This document shows, piece by piece, positions 31,921 through 44,932 of a stretch of 64,000 nucleotides of DNA. The position numbers and the translations under genes were made by a program. The notes under the pieces are model-generated. The model had not been told where the DNA came from and ran no database searches. It worked only from the letters and a program-made list of their open reading frames with translations. The first letter of the stretch is position 1. Every line of letters starts with the position of its first letter. This DNA comes from Turritopsis dohrnii (Eukaryota; Cnidaria; Hydrozoa; Anthoathecata; Oceaniidae), in assembly GCA_027922465.2 (NCBI GenBank), contig BQMF02000006.1, forward strand, positions 682,001 through 746,000, written 5' to 3'.

Positions 31921-31934
31921 CTGATAGAAAAGCT
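31921..31934 (-). promoter_or_regulatory. 3' splice acceptor immediately before the receptor ATG
   Basis: The minus strand reads GCTTTTCTATCAG, then GTT and the ATG. The AG is at 31921-31922. This is compatible with splicing onto an upstream untranslated exon or a spliced leader. Confidence 0.45.
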
Positions 31935-32211
31935 TTTTTTCTTTCCTGGAATAAACACCTCTTTGTATATGAGAAAGTGAAGATAGAACTGTCTTAGCTA
32001 TTTAATGCATTTGAAATATTTCTCAATGTCCCGTGGTTACGTAAACAAATATGGCTTCAAAACAATTTCAAAACGAATCTCCCAAACAGGTATAATCACA
32101 TCTAAATTTTGATCTTAATTTAGATAAGATAGGAGATTACTTATATCTCTTGCAAAAGAAATGAATTTATTAGCAAATAATTAATACGTCAATAAAATTT
32201 TATAAATACTT

Positions 32212-32929
32212 TTTAAAGGCCTGTTTTCACGGACATTTTTTCAAAACAATGTCGTGTATCGTAAATATTTTATGAAAGAAAAAAAATAATATATCGTATT
32301 ATTGACGAAACAGACTGTTGTTTCATTAGCAAAACAAAGCTCAATAAGAAAGAAGAAAAACCGAGGAAAACAGTTGCAAAGACTCTCTCGCACGTCTTCC
32401 CCCACCATTGTAACAATCCACTATCCTTATATTATCATTTTATCGTTTACTTTAATTATTCAACAGACACCATCGTGACTTTAAGAATAAGAAGAAAACG
32501 TGCTCAAATTCAGTGCTTCAAACAAAACACCCATCCCATGCATACGATTGGTTTAGGTCATTTCTTGAATAGAACACCAAAAAAAAAAAAAAAATCTTCA
32601 GTCACATTTTTTGTTTGTTTTTCTTACTGCTACAGGATATTGCCATTTTGAAAAACTTTGAAAATTTTGAAAAACCTACCTGAAGTAAAAAAAAACTCAC
32701 AATTGATTTTTTGAATTTTCCAAAAATTTTTCAAATTTGATCTCCATGACAATGTGACGTCACAATATTCAAGAAGAACTTGCTGATATACAAATTTGTA
32801 ACTAACTCATCTATAGTGGCAAACATTTAGTTATCAGATCGGTGATGCAAATCGTTGCCTCTCTATTCGAAATAATATTATTGATATCATATTGAAAAAG
32901 AAATGCCCGTGTGAAACCTGGCCTTTAAA
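32212..32929. mobile_element. MITE-like element with TTTAAAGGCC ends
   Basis: Ends TTTAAAGGCCTGTTTTCACG (left) and, reverse complemented from the right, TTTAAAGGCCAGGTTTCACA are inverted repeats, with CATTT and TTTTTCAA blocks continuing inward. The interior contains no gene; it has an A15 run near 32577 and an AT-rich imperfect inverted repeat near 32640-32740. Superfamily unclear; a TTAA duplication may be part of the ends. Confidence 0.45.
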
Positions 32930-32944
32930 GCTTGGTTCTCACTA

Positions 32945-33580
32945 GAGCAAAAATGAGATAGAAATAGATGGGATGAGATGAGATAATTTTCGAATCTAAT
33001 GAGAATGCTCTATCTCATTTTGATTCCAAACGAATGAGATCTTCAAAGGTTCCGACGAACGTTTTTTACATTTCCACATGTTTTTTTTCAAATCACATTG
33101 TGCATCAATTTCTATCTATGATTTTTGTGTGTGTTCTTGTGTGTTGTGTGCAGAGTACGAGAGAAAGAAAATGTCAGAAGAAAAGAAAACGTTGGAGTTT
33201 CATCTCAAAAGATGAACTTTTGACGGAAAGTGTTCCTTTGTTTCTTTTTGTCTTTTATGACAAATCAGACAAAGGATATAAGGAACTTCTCCATGTTTTC
33301 CTCGTCTCTGAAATATTTCACGAACTCAAATTCGTCAACGTTGCTGATCTTTTTGTTTTAGTAATCGTTTTCTTCGCATTCGCCGTAAAAATAAAATAAC
33401 TAAAAATTTCTTTCTCAAAATTATAACACTACTACTGACGTCCATATTTCCTTTTCACTTGTGCAGCTTGTATTGGTGCTTTTGACATCAATTTGAGATA
33501 TAGTGTGAATGATGCTCATATCAAATCTTATCTCATTTCCGTCTCATTTTCGAAACCTCATTTCTATCTCATTTTTGCTT
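32945..33580. mobile_element. MITE-like element with GAGATAGAAAT ends
   Basis: The left subterminal GCAAAAATGAGATAGAAAT is mirrored exactly at the right (ATTTCTATCTCATTTTTGC, 33562-33580). Further ATGAGAT/ATCTCAT words are scattered inside. A 121-codon frame at 33034-33399 lies wholly inside and has no recognisable domain; I treat it as chance. The outer limits are uncertain by about 15 bases. Confidence 0.45.
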
Positions 33581-34367
33581 AAGAAAATAAAAAATCTAAT
33601 TATTTGTATAACAATTTGTGTGGAATCTCCTCCCGATGATATGTGAATAATGAGACTGCTGTGAGATTTAACGAGAAAAACACGTTTCAAAATGAAAGTT
33701 ATTATTAGACCTGGAAATAACATGCTTCGCTTTTCAAACTCGCATAGAACGTATTCATAAATAGAACACGAGATTTTAAGTGACATAAGGAGAATCAAAA
33801 TATTTTGAAAAGAAAAAAAAATTTGAAACAAAAGTAAAACCTGTTTCAGTGGGCCATGCTTACAAACTTTCTCCAACAACTAGAACAAGCGATATCTTTT
33901 TGTAAATCTTTACAAACAAACAGGTACATGAAAAACTTCACGTTCTGCATTAACATGTTATTGCTCTGAAACATGACTACAGAATATGTTTCCCAGCAAA
34001 TTATGAAGCGCCTCGTTGAAAATAATAGATGTTTGCAAGAGCGAAGCAAAGAATTAAGAGTTTTATCCGATAATCTACCTGTACACTCGAATTAATCTAG
34101 CGCTATGATGAAAAGTTAGATAGGAAGATAACGGAACTGGCAAGATATCGTTCGAAGGCTCTATTCTACTCAGTGTAAAATTCTACCCGACGAAGAGTTG
34201 AAGACCAGAGGACAGCCAATCAGAATACACATTATGAATAAACCATCGGGTTGTTGGCAGAATAAAGTCAAAGAATATTTAGTCATTTTCCTCACACCAA
34301 TTTCACTCCACCCTGTTTTACTTGGCCAAACCCTTTAAATATTTCTACTTGTTTGAAGTGATGAAGG

Positions 34368-37094
34368 CAGGGCTCCCACTCATAAGCTAGCTACAAAGTT
34401 TTTTATGATTTTATGCCAAAAAATGCAATATTTTATGCTTTTTTTATGCTGAAGGACAAGATTTTATGCCCTTTTTATGCCACTTTTGGAGGCCAGAAAA
34501 GAAGTTATGTTTCTTTTTACTGAGGCATTTTTAGTGTTTATAGCAAATATAGGGGACAGGAAATAAGCTATATGAAAGGCAACTTTTGTTCACTGATTTG
34601 TTTTGTTCAAAACAATGGAAATATGTAAGGTACGTTTCAAATGAACTTGCACAGTTTTTATAAATGCTTGGCAAATTTGAAGGTTATGAGATATTTCAAA
34701 AATTCTTTTTGCGCTGTGTCAAGCTTAAAAAGCACTTTTTCATGATATAAAAAATTTGGAAGATTTATGAAAATGGAAGAAGAAAAGCGAAGATGAAAAA
34801 AAACGAGCTTTTTATAGAAAAGAGCAAAACAGCTCAATTTTTTGTGAGACAAACTTCAATCTTTGATCGTTCAAAAGGCGAAATAATTTTTCAAAAAAGT
34901 AAAATATATTGCAAGATATATTCCTTTAAAGTCACTTAGATCTCATTTTTTAACACATTCACTCTGTTATGATTTCATTAATTTTCCGGGGGTAAGCAAT
35001 GATCTTTCCACTAAACGGCTCCATTCAACAGAATAATTACACAATCAAACTTCCCGTGCAAAAGTCATGAATTTTTATATTAATCCCAAAGAGATACTTT
35101 TACAGTACACCGTATCGAGACAATGAATGCAATAACATACAAAGTTAAATGCTCACGTAGTCATTATATCTAACGTATTCCCAATTATATTAAATGTTAA
35201 TTACCTTTGCAGTTGCAAAATCTATCACCTCCGGTTTTCATCAAATCCTGACAAATTTGTAAACACGAGAAACATGCGACCGAAGTGACTTTAAAGGAAT
35301 ATATCTTGCAATATATTTTACTTTTTTGAAAAATTATTTTGCCTTTTGAATGATCAAAGATTGAAGTTTGTCTCACAAAAAATTGAGCTGTTTTGCTCTT
35401 TTCTATAAAAAGCTCGTTTTTTTCATCTTCGTTTTTCTTCTTCCATTTTCATAAATCTCCCAAATTTTTTATATCATAAGTGCTTTTTAAGCTTGACACA
35501 GCGCAAAAAGTATTTTTGAAATATCTCATAACCTTCAAATTTGCCAAGCATTTATAAAAACTGTGCAAGTTCATTTGAAACGTACTTTAGTTATGTGTAC
35601 TATACTACACTACCTTTTTTTATTGATTGGGCAATCACTTAGAGCGGCCTATTATTTTATCAGCTTAGTACTCTATACTTGCATTGCTTGAATAATGGAC
35701 AAAAGTTACACTATATCACACTCCAATTCAGTGATAAGATAGTGATAAAAGGTGACATATATAAGACTATTGCACTACATAATTCTTATATAAAATGAAT
35801 AAAAGGAGCAGGTTTTCAGAAGAAACTCCTTCATTTAAAATAAGCCACAAAACTAAAATAAGGCAATTTGTGAAAACATTGCTTTGCTTCCTCCAGTAAA
35901 AATAACAACTATAAGTATATACAGCTAACACTGTATGTTTAAACATTGCAAACTTTATATGTGGGTCGTTCGGTAATATGGTGAACTAGACATTACACTG
36001 AAGGACCAAAAACCATTTCAAAGGTTTTGCGAGCTCTGCCAAGAAAAAAATGGAACAAACAATGAAGCAATCACTCGAGATCTGACGCAACTTTTTATGT
36101 CAATGTGTTGATTGAGGTAATGCGTCCTCTTATCATAGTTAAATAGAAACAACAAATTGGATAAGAACACAGATTGCAGCAAGCACAAATTGTGTTCAGA
36201 TGACAATAGAATTACAAAACTAAACAACAAAAAAATTAAAAACAGAGGACGCAGACTACAAGATATAAATAATCAATCTGATAAGTCTACAATTCACTCT
36301 TTTTATTTTCAACATAACAAGAGTCTCATAATTTCATAGATTAAGGGGGTGTTTACATGGTAGTGAGCTGCTCCAGTTAAATGGGCTGGCTTGCTGAGCC
36401 AGGATCTCACTTATATTAAGAAATGTATGTTTTTATTCGAATGTGTTTACATGAAAAGCAAGCCAGCCCGCCTAACTGAGATCTCGGTTCAATTTGCCAA
36501 GATCTTGCTTCAGCGGGATGAAAATTTTCCCTATAAACATCCACAAACAGGCTAGCCCGGCTGAGCAGGCTAATTTCATAGCATGTGCATACTATTCGAA
36601 GATGATGAGCTAGAAGGGACAATTAGCAAGATGACGAGGCCATGTTATAGATGAGAAATAAAATATACATCATTAAAGTTTTTTTTCTATTCTTTTACCC
36701 TGTAAGAATCATCCACTCTGTCAACTTGCTCTCGTGGATAAAACAATAAAGCGATGAATTCAGTCTGAAAAATTTTTTTGTAAATATGCTCATTCGCTAA
36801 AACAAGGCGACGCAAAAAAAAAAGTTGGCCTAAGGTATACTAAATCAAAGTAAAACATCATTTCATAGTCTAGTGTACATCTGCACATAATGACGAAAGC
36901 ATCTGCTTCTTGAAAGGCATCTCCTATTCAAGGACATGTTATTATTCACAGCAGCGAAAATTACTGGGAGATGTCACATGGCTTTTTTATGATTTTTTAT
37001 GCTTTTAGGCCAATTTTATGCTTTTTTTATGACAACAGGCAATTTGTTCCATTTTTTATGAAATTTTATGATTTTATGCCGAGTGGGAGCCCTG
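34368..37094. mobile_element. Non-autonomous hAT-like element (2.7 kb) with nested insertions
   Basis: The left end CAGGGCTCCCACTC is mirrored at the right by GAGTGGGAGCCCTG. Both subterminal regions are filled with the word TTTTATGCC/TTTTTATGCTTTT, so they belong to one element. Inside are a foldback element (34626-35589) and, at about 36346-36600, a block with GTGTTTACATGG, AAGCCAGCCCG and GCTAGCCCGGCTGAGCAGGC. No transposase frame survives. A clean 8-base target duplication was not found (nearby AAGGC words at both sides are only suggestive). Confidence 0.6.
34626..35589. mobile_element. Foldback element with 300-base arms, nested in the hAT-like element
   Basis: The left arm 34626-34936 and the right arm 35284-35589 are near-perfect reverse complements. 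They start TAAGGTACGTTTCAAATGAA on the left and end in the complement of TAAAGTACGTTTCAAATGAA on the right. The inner ends are TTTAAAGTCACT and AGTGACTTTAAA. The spacer is about 347 bases of AT-rich sequence. The transcript of either strand could fold into a hairpin with a stem of about 300 pairs. No protein frame is credible in the arms. Confidence 0.85.
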
Positions 37095-37781
37095 TAAGGC
37101 ACGAAAAAAATCAGGCTAAAATATTACCCAAGATTTAGATTTTTAGTCACGAGACTTACCTGAATGGAGCTTGTACGTTATAAAACTTACTCCATTCAAT
37201 TTACGGAAATAATTGACAGAAATGTTGATATTAATAATGATTGACTATTACAATGTAATATTTGTTATCTTATAAACAGGAAGCAGAAACTCCAAAACTC
37301 ACTCGCTGGGTACACGTAAACAGCTGTAAAGTGTTTTTCCGCCTCCATGGTATAACTCATCTACATCCCGCTTCTATTTTAACAACAAACAACCGACTTC
37401 GTTACCAACTTCGTTACAATATAATCATTCTGAGAGAATCAAAACATATGTGAATGCCTTCGCGTTAAGAGGTCTGGAATCCATTCAATTCTTTATATGA
37501 GAACGGTATACCTTTGAATTTCAATGTACAGAACGAAAAAAAGATGATTATCAAAACATTTTCATGTTTTTTCACTCAAAATCCACGCGATAAGAGACAA
37601 CACATTGGGTTCTATACTTTAGACTTAAGTAAAAGAATATTTCAGACAAGCTGTCGGTTCAAATACTCTTACATCAACCAAGATCAGTGAAACTTTGGTT
37701 TTCCAGCCTCACTTCCCTCGGTTATGAATGATTTGAAATGGGGCTGGTAACAAGCTGAGAGTATATTCAGAAGAACCTTTG
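37095..37781. other. Gap downstream of HSCB, no gene seen
   Basis: AT-rich sequence with no exon recognised. It should hold the HSCB 3' untranslated region (minus strand); no AATAAA lies close to the stop. Confidence 0.4.
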
Positions 37782-38483
37782 TCAGTTAAAACTCAGCACC
37801 AACAGCTTGTCTTCGATCCTTTTCTTCACATTCGTCAAATAGTTCAGTTTCACTAACAAATCCTTCGCTTCATTCAAATTGCTTTCTTCGTCAAATGCGC
37901 GACCGACCAGCCGTACGTCATCTTGGATGTCGTTAGCAACATCAGATAACAATTTATTCAACTCATCGACATCATCACTCTCATTTACTTGAAAGTTCAG
38001 AGCAAACACTTCGGAAAGTAAATTCATATTGGAGCTGTCAACCGCTTCCGTGTTCATAGCCTCGTTTTGAAGTTCTAGCAAATGAACTCCGCGTTTGATA
38101 GGATCACGCAGAGTCGTATATGCCTCGCCTACTAAAGCTGATTGCCTAGAAGAATACTGCTGTTCTAAGTCGGTTTTGTTCACGAAACGATCTGGGTGTA
38201 ACAACGACTGCAGTTGTATATAGAACTTTTTAATTTGATCAAGATCGACTTGGTAGCGTTCATCAGAGTTCAGTAGCTTGAAGTAACTCAGCTTTTTGCT
38301 GGTGCAATCGGTACACTGCACCGCATCACATGATGGACATATCAACTTCAAATGGTGTTGATGTTTGCAATTCCAACAATCGATCACCTCCGCAGCAGAA
38401 CAGGAATTTCGGATTATTGTTCCGATGTATACCGAAGTACCTCCAACCGGGTTCGTTACCATGGCTTTTAAGAACTTGAACAT
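37782..38483 (-). CDS. HSCB: Iron-sulfur cluster co-chaperone HSCB (HSC20), 233 aa, single exon
   Basis: J-protein that delivers the scaffold ISCU to mitochondrial HSP70 during Fe-S cluster transfer. The frame has three parts of the animal family. An N-terminal zinc-binding segment has C36-x2-C39 and C49-x2-C52 (CWNCK and CPSCD). A J domain carries HPDRF at 96-100, with HPD at 96-98. A C-terminal helical ISCU-binding domain runs from about 150. The human protein has 235 aa, so the model is complete. The first 28 residues are basic and free of acidic residues, as for a mitochondrial presequence. No intron interrupts the coding frame, unlike most genes here, which could reflect retroposition or intron loss. 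A pyrimidine-rich AG lies 10 bases before the ATG. Confidence 0.93.
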   Translation of the reverse strand: MFKFLKAMVTNPVGGTSVYIGTIIRNSCSAAEVIDCWNCKHQHHLKLICPSCDAVQCTDCTSKKLSYFKLLNSDERYQVDLDQIKKFYIQLQSLLHPDRFVNKTDLEQQYSSRQSALVGEAYTTLRDPIKRGVHLLELQNEAMNTEAVDSSNMNLLSEVFALNFQVNESDDVDELNKLLSDVANDIQDDVRLVGRAFDEESNLNEAKDLLVKLNYLTNVKKRIEDKLLVLSFN

Positions 38484-38492
38484 TTTTTATAA

Positions 38493-38510
38493 CTGAAAAC
38501 AAAGAAGAAA
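38493..38510 (-). promoter_or_regulatory. 3' splice acceptor just before HSCB ATG
   Basis: The minus strand reads TTTCTTCTTTGTTTTCAG, then TTATAAAAA and the ATG. This is a strong acceptor (AG at 38493-38494), so the mRNA probably has an upstream untranslated exon or an added leader. Confidence 0.5.
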
Positions 38511-38946
38511 TCATGATTCCAAACGAGGCTGAAAAATAGAAAGTATTCAAAAACTTCTGACACAATTCATCTACTGAAACACAATATTATACGTTTCGAA
38601 ATGTCTTGAACACTCACATAAACATGTGAAGTAAGTTTGGACTCGATTAGTTTTGTATCCTATGATCTAACAAATTGGTAAACGAATTAAAACGTTACTA
38701 TGACGACAAACAAACAAATAAAAATGGAGATAAAAACGACCTGCTTGGAACAAGAAGATTAAATTTTAATGTCATTTTTATCAATTTACATACTAATGAA
38801 ATAAAAATTCTACAACACGTCGATACTTGTAAATACTTATTGATTCGTGTACAGGTTAACGAGGAAATTTAGAGTACAAACGATGGGAGTGGCATGAACA
38901 TTAAAAATCAGCTTGGGTCAGCGAGTACATATTTTGGAAGATAATC

Positions 38947-39184
38947 AGATTTCTTGTTAAAACGATGTTGGGAAGGTCTGTTAGATTTCTTGTTAAAACG
39001 ATGTTGGGAAGGTCTGAAAAGTGTAGCATGAATACAAAACTAAAAATTTCTACAAAATAACAACAGAACTACAAGAAATATTTTGCTGATCACTAAAAAC
39101 AGCTTGGCTTCTAGAAGACTGTTACGAAGTACACATTAACATCGCTAGCCTACGATATACATTAACATCGCTAGCCTACGATAT
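38947..39184 (+). repeat. Two short tandem duplications
   Basis: A 34-base unit beginning AGATTTCTTGTTAAAACG occurs at 38947-38980 and again at 38983-39016. A 26-base unit beginning ACATTAACATCGCTAGCC occurs at 39133-39158 and, directly adjacent, at 39159-39184. All copies are identical to their partners, suggesting recent duplication. They lie in the gap between HSCB and glycogen phosphorylase (38484-39516), which otherwise shows no gene. Confidence 0.85.
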
Positions 39185-39516
39185 GCAATCAATTTGTTTA
39201 ATAACAACTTTAAAAGACATTCACCGAAAAACACTGAATGTTTCACGAGAACATCGCTAACTTTTTCATGTTTACATCTAACCTCGTTCTCGCGTCGTGA
39301 ACTCGCTTCGATGTACGAGTAGAGTATTCAACCACCATTTCGGAAATGGAGGAAGCAAGCAAACGAAGGTCCTCAAATCACGTGTACCTTGGAGTCGTGT
39401 ACCAGTCTCACTGAGTATTGATTATAAGTAACTACAGTTTTTAAAACAGCTCATCACTTAAAAATACTTCCATAATGTCTTGTGAAACTGTTTGAAAACC
39501 CTGGGTTATGATCACT

Positions 39517-42500
39517 TTAAGTGGAGGCTTCGGACGTCTTTAACGGCTTCACGTTCCATATATCATTAGCATATTCGGATATGGTGCGATCACTGGAAAA
39601 TTTTCCAGCAGAAGCAACATTGTTGATACACATTTTCAGCCATTGACCTCGATTCTATCAGTAAAACAATAGAGAGCTCACGTGAGAATAAAGAATAAAC
39701 AAGATGGCGCAAAAACAGTAGCAACGGGCGTACTTGGTATTTTTCTATACAATGAAAGTTTACCTGAAGTTAGAGAATACGCCCACAAAGTTTCACGAAA
39801 CAATAAAAATATGCTCAAAATGATTAGTCTCTCTGAAGCGTAGGCTAAAACTGCCATTGGGACCAGTGGCAGGGTAAGGGTATATGATAAGCTGCTACCG
39901 TAATAAACTAAATCAATAGATTCACCTGGTAAGCGGCGGACACAAGTTCTTGACATGCCACGTATGACTCATAATCTTTCAGCAGAAAAAACCTGAACAA
40001 ACAAGACAAACAAGAAGAAACAGTATTTTCAAATGATATTCGAAGAACGAAGATGAAAATTAAATGAAGAACGAAGATGAAAATTAAATGAAGAACGAAG
40101 ATGAAAATTAAATGAAAAACGAAGGTGAAAGTTAAATGAAGAACGAAGATGAAAATTAAGAAAGATGAAAAACCTGTCGTTATAAAGAAGATCATCGGTA
40201 ATATGTTTGAAGGTTCCATCAGGTCCGAAAAAATCTCCTTTGATTTGATCGAGGCATCTTTTTAATTCGGAGTTACTCTCATAATAAAGTTTGGGAGTGT
40301 ATCTAAAAACAAGAGGTCTGGACTGGAAGATTTGCCATGGATACACTGTAAACACAGATTGATGCATACACCCATCCCGAATTCATCACGCTCTGTTATC
40401 CTCGTTTCCATGTCGGATATTACCTTGCAAAACATAAAATGCAGACCAAGTAAACAAGAACGAATGAAACCACTGATGAATGAAATGTAACAGATGCACG
40501 AAATGTAACAGATGCACCAATCTTAAGAACACACTTGCGAACTTCATACATAGCGAGAGTTTACCCCATCTTTTTCTGTTCTTCAACTTCGTCGACTGTC
40601 ATTCCAAATATGAAAATATTTTCCGCACCCATTTCCTCCAGCATCTCCACATTGGCGCCATCCAGTGTTCCAATGGTAAGCGCTCCGTTTAACATAAACT
40701 TCATGTTGCCCGTGCCTGAAGCTTCTGTTCCAGCAGTTGAAATCTATATAATGGAGATATATGATGGAGATACATGATTGATAAAGAATGAATATCTCAT
40801 GTTATCACAACACAAAATAATATGATATACAGCGACAACAAAGGATGAGATTTCCGTATAAAGTTTGTTAAGAAAGAAAGTATTTAATGCATGGCTATGT
40901 GATCTACACACAACGTGATTAAGTTTATCTTGATACTGAAGACGAAAGAGTGGTTAAAGCTCGTATTAATATCATCAGATTTCAATATACTGCACAGAGT
41001 TGGAATTCCACTCTTCCTGATAAGGTGAATAAGATTCTTTTATTGATATTTATAAACAACACACTCAATTCATCTCAAATAGCACAGCTTACCTGCTCTG
41101 ATAGATCAGTTGCTGGAATGACTACACAATTGTTAAGGAAACGTTTCTGTAAATTAACACTCACAAAGAAAATCGGAAATTTAAAAACGAAATGAATTTG
41201 AAAAGATACTTTGTTCTGCCATGGACACTCTGTAGTTCTCTAAGAATATGACTTTAAGTTTGTTTGCAATATCAGGATCATGATTGATAACTGAAAACAA
41301 TTTTTCAAATTTTATTAGGACAGTTACTGGGAGGAATTCGTTTTAGCCAGTCAGCTGACTTCATGACTGTCAGATGTCATTTACTGAATAACTTTCAAAC
41401 TTAATGATAAGGGGCGAATAAACATTAAATGCATCATTTAAGATCTACAAAAATAAATTAAATAGTGAAGATACCTTTCGCAACAGCAAGAATAAGTTTG
41501 ATAATTAACTTGGCCATGTAATAGCCTGGAGCTGCCTACATTGAAATATATTGCATTAAAGCAACCAAAATAAGCTAACTGAAAAAACCAGTTGCAATGG
41601 ACAACTTACTTTTCCACCAAACATGATAGTCCGTGGCACAAACTTCATGGATGGATTGGCCTTTATCCCTTCAATGCAAGAATTATGATTTTAAGCAAAA
41701 AAACAAAACCAACATCATGTCCACTTCTACAAACACTGAAACAAACATTACATACTGTTATACATTGTAATCACATGCAAAATATTTAGCAACTGTCGTT
41801 TGTATTCATGGATTCGCTTTACATGAACATCAAATATGGAGTCCACATTGATTTCAATATTGTAATTCTTTTTTATGTAAGCAGCAAACGACATTTTATT
41901 CTCCTAAGGAAAAATATCAGGATGTAAAAGTTTTATATTCGAGTCATGAAAAGCATAGATTAAGCAAATTTTATCAAACATTTTGTAGCAAATAGATTTA
42001 TCTTGATATGTCTTGATCACAGAGTTGGGAATTACGAATTGAGTAAATTATGATTTTATTAATATCCAATACCTGTTTTACACGATCAAACTCTTTCATC
42101 AAAGGAATATCCTCGCTAAACTTCTCAAGGCCACGAAGTAATGATAATTCAGTAATCCATTTATCAGTAATTTTTGTATTGATAACATCTGACAGCCCCG
42201 GGTTGCAAAGTAGCAACCAGCGCCGAGGTGTGATTCCGTTGGTCTTGTTTTGGAAACGTTCAGGAAACATCTCATAAAAATCCTTGAATCTAAATGAAAA
42301 CAAAATATTTCAATCCTCAACTTTGATCATACCTGATGATGAAAATAGATTTTGTCATTGACAATCTAACAATGAATTACATTGATGTCTTCAATATATC
42401 AGAATGAAGAGCAGCAACGCCGTTTATTGCATGCGAACCAACAATAGCTAAATGGGCCATATTGACTCTACGCACAGGTTCTTCTTCGATGATGGACATT

Positions 42501-44932
42501 CTCCTTACACGATCGTCATCACCAGGAAATAAAGTCTTAACATGCTAAAAAAATCAAAAAAAATCTAAACATTATTGTCATCATCAGGTTCACACAAATG
42601 ATTTTCAAATATTTTTTTCATTACTTTTCGGGGACTGCAGAAAAAGAATTGTCTGTGTCCTTATGATATTTATCATTGCCAGAAAATTTTTCTTAGATTA
42701 CAATAAGATCGATGTTTTTCAAGGTCAATGCTTTAAAAAACCAGTTGATTCATCTGCTCTTGATAGTAGATGAGAAATGTATACCTCAAGAAAGTGATGG
42801 TTAATTGCATATATGATGATAAGATGACGTGGTAAAACTTTTTCCATCAAATCAATTGGCCATCTTTCCAATGCTTCAGGTAACACAGTATGGTTCGTGT
42901 ATGCACAAGTATTGACACAAATGTCCCAAGCCTAGATAAATTTAAAAACAATGTTGTCAAAATATTTTTCAACAGCATGATTTGTGGGGCTTGCTACATT
43001 CATTTTGAAAGCATGTTTGTTTACCTCATCCCATGGAAGTTTTTCAACATCAACCAATAACCTCATCAGCTCAGGTACTGCTAATGCTGGATGTGTGTCA
43101 TTCAATTGAATAGCAACCTACACCGTGTGTATATATATATAATTCAAATAACTGCTGTACTTATATCAATCAGAACAATCTTGCTCGATCTTACTCACCT
43201 TATCAGGAAGAGTAGACATGACATCTCGTACTGGTCTTTGTGACCCAAACTCTGCCTGTTTAAACCTTCTAATGATGTCTTGAACAGTAGCCGATACCAT
43301 TAAGTACTCTTGTTTTAATCTCAACTCTTTGCCTTCAAAAATCTATTATAACATAGAAAACATAGCAAATAAACAATAATAAATATCTTCCTCATGCTAT
43401 TAATCAGTACACAAATGATCTTGCTATTAATCAGTACATAGAATGATCTTTTCTTACATTGTCATTAGGGTACAAAACTCTTGTGATGTTTTCTGCAGTG
43501 GTTCGATCCAACACAGCAGTGATATAATCACCTTTTTGAACTACCAATTAAAATGAAATATAAATGAAATGCCACAAAATTAAACAAATATAACAAAACG
43601 TGGGGCCATTACTTACAGTATTCAAGCTCAAAACCTTTAGGTGATTTTGCAGACCAGAACCTCATTGTATTGCAAACTGCATTTTCACCATAGCCTGGTA
43701 CTGGAATATCATATGCAACAGCATAGACTTCTTTAGTATTGTACCAAGTATAATTAAAACCTTCAGCATCACAACTAATTTGGCCATAGAAATGCACTGG
43801 GATTGAATATTCTGGCCGTGTATGTTCCCAAGGGTTGCCAAATCGCAACCACTCATCTGGCATTTCTACCTGAATAGGAAATTATAAAGAGATGAATGAC
43901 AGAAGAAACAACCTGTTCTTTCTGTTTGTTGCACAGGCAAAGAACCACTAAAGAATTTTGAAAGATTAACAAGTAAACTAATAATGATAGATATGATAAG
44001 TGCAAAATTACTGGACAAAATCCTGAAGGCCAGGCAAAAAATGAAAGAAGGTACATGTAGTAATGACTATTACAATGAAGTTAAAATTTTTCATGCTACG
44101 ATTCAATTTATCTAGCTGTGAAATTTGAAATTAAATACCTGCTCTCCATGCTCGATTTTTTGTCTGAACAAACCATAATCATACCGAAGACCATAACCAT
44201 AACCAGGTATTCCAAGTGTAGCCATTGAGTCCATAAAACAGGCAGCTAAGCGACCTAATCCACCATTACCTAAGCCAGCATCTTCTTCTTGAGATTCTAG
44301 TTCTTCCAAATCAAGACCAAGCTAGAGGATATGAACAAAGTGGTTGATAGTGGTTTTATCCATCCCACATAAGCAGGTAAAATTTAATACTAAATCACCT
44401 GGTACATGGCTTCATCACATTCATTGCGAATACCAAGATTAATCATCATATTAGTCAGGCTACGACCCAAATAATATTCCAATGAAAGATAATATACTCT
44501 CTATAAACAGTAGTAGGACAGTTTTTTGAAATCTGAACACTCAGGAAACATATATTTCATTTGTGTAGCAAAAAACCATAGGAATGATTTTATAATAAAA
44601 AAAACACTGATTAAGACTGCTTTTCATGAGAGTTTCATAATGTTGTGTTATGCACAAACAGAATTATGCTGAACTTTTTACTATACCTTGGGATCCTCTT
44701 GGTAATACTGCTGCTGTGTACGAATCCATTGACTACACAATTTATCACGGACAGTGTGAACAAGTGCTTGATAATAATCAAAATTTGTTGCCACGTTTCT
44801 GTCTTTCACAACAGTGTAATGAAGATGACGATTGAATGACTCTTTAATGTGTTTTACATTTTCAAGAACTGGTATACGACCAACTGAAATTTGACGACGC
44901 TTTTCAGTATCTGTTAGTGGTCTTTCACCCAT
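39517..44932 (-). CDS. PYG: Glycogen phosphorylase, 840 aa
   Basis: Releases glucose-1-phosphate from glycogen in the cytosol, using pyridoxal phosphate. 19 exons in transcript order: 44932-44687, 44500-44399, 44321-44139, 43869-43617, 43540-43458, 43342-43199, 43117-43025, 42931-42785, 42544-42381, 42289-42073, 41903-41756, 41668-41610, 41535-41475, 41290-41210, 41121-41093, 40743-40565, 40302-40174, 39992-39926 and 39654-39517. They sum to 2523 bases in frame, giving the animal family length (human 842). The regulatory phosphoserine region is kept (KRRQISVG, S16). So are [62 protein letters not shown] and the cofactor-lysine block [15 protein letters not shown] with K685. The mammalian muscle, liver and brain split cannot be applied. 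An acceptor-like AG precedes the ATG by 8 bases. Confidence 0.96.
40042..40161 (+). repeat. 24-base tandem repeat in glycogen phosphorylase intron 17
   Basis: Five units of a 24-base sequence beginning GAAGAACGAAGATGAAAATT run head to tail. The fourth unit has three changes and the last is truncated. The array lies inside the short intron between the exons 40302-40174 and 39992-39926 and begins 13 bases from the donor side. On the minus strand it forms a C/T-rich tract. Confidence 0.85.

Noticed and set aside
33034..33399. 121-codon plus-strand frame
   Set aside because: It lies wholly inside a MITE-like element, is Phe/Val-rich without a domain, and its upstream part spans low-complexity T runs.
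34360..37102. 8-base target duplication of the large hAT-like element
   Set aside because: AAGGC occurs on both sides, but the flanks do not align as an exact 8-base repeat.
40029..40367. Frames with repeated FNFHLRSS peptides
   Set aside because: They are translations of the 24-base tandem repeat in an intron, not a repeat protein.
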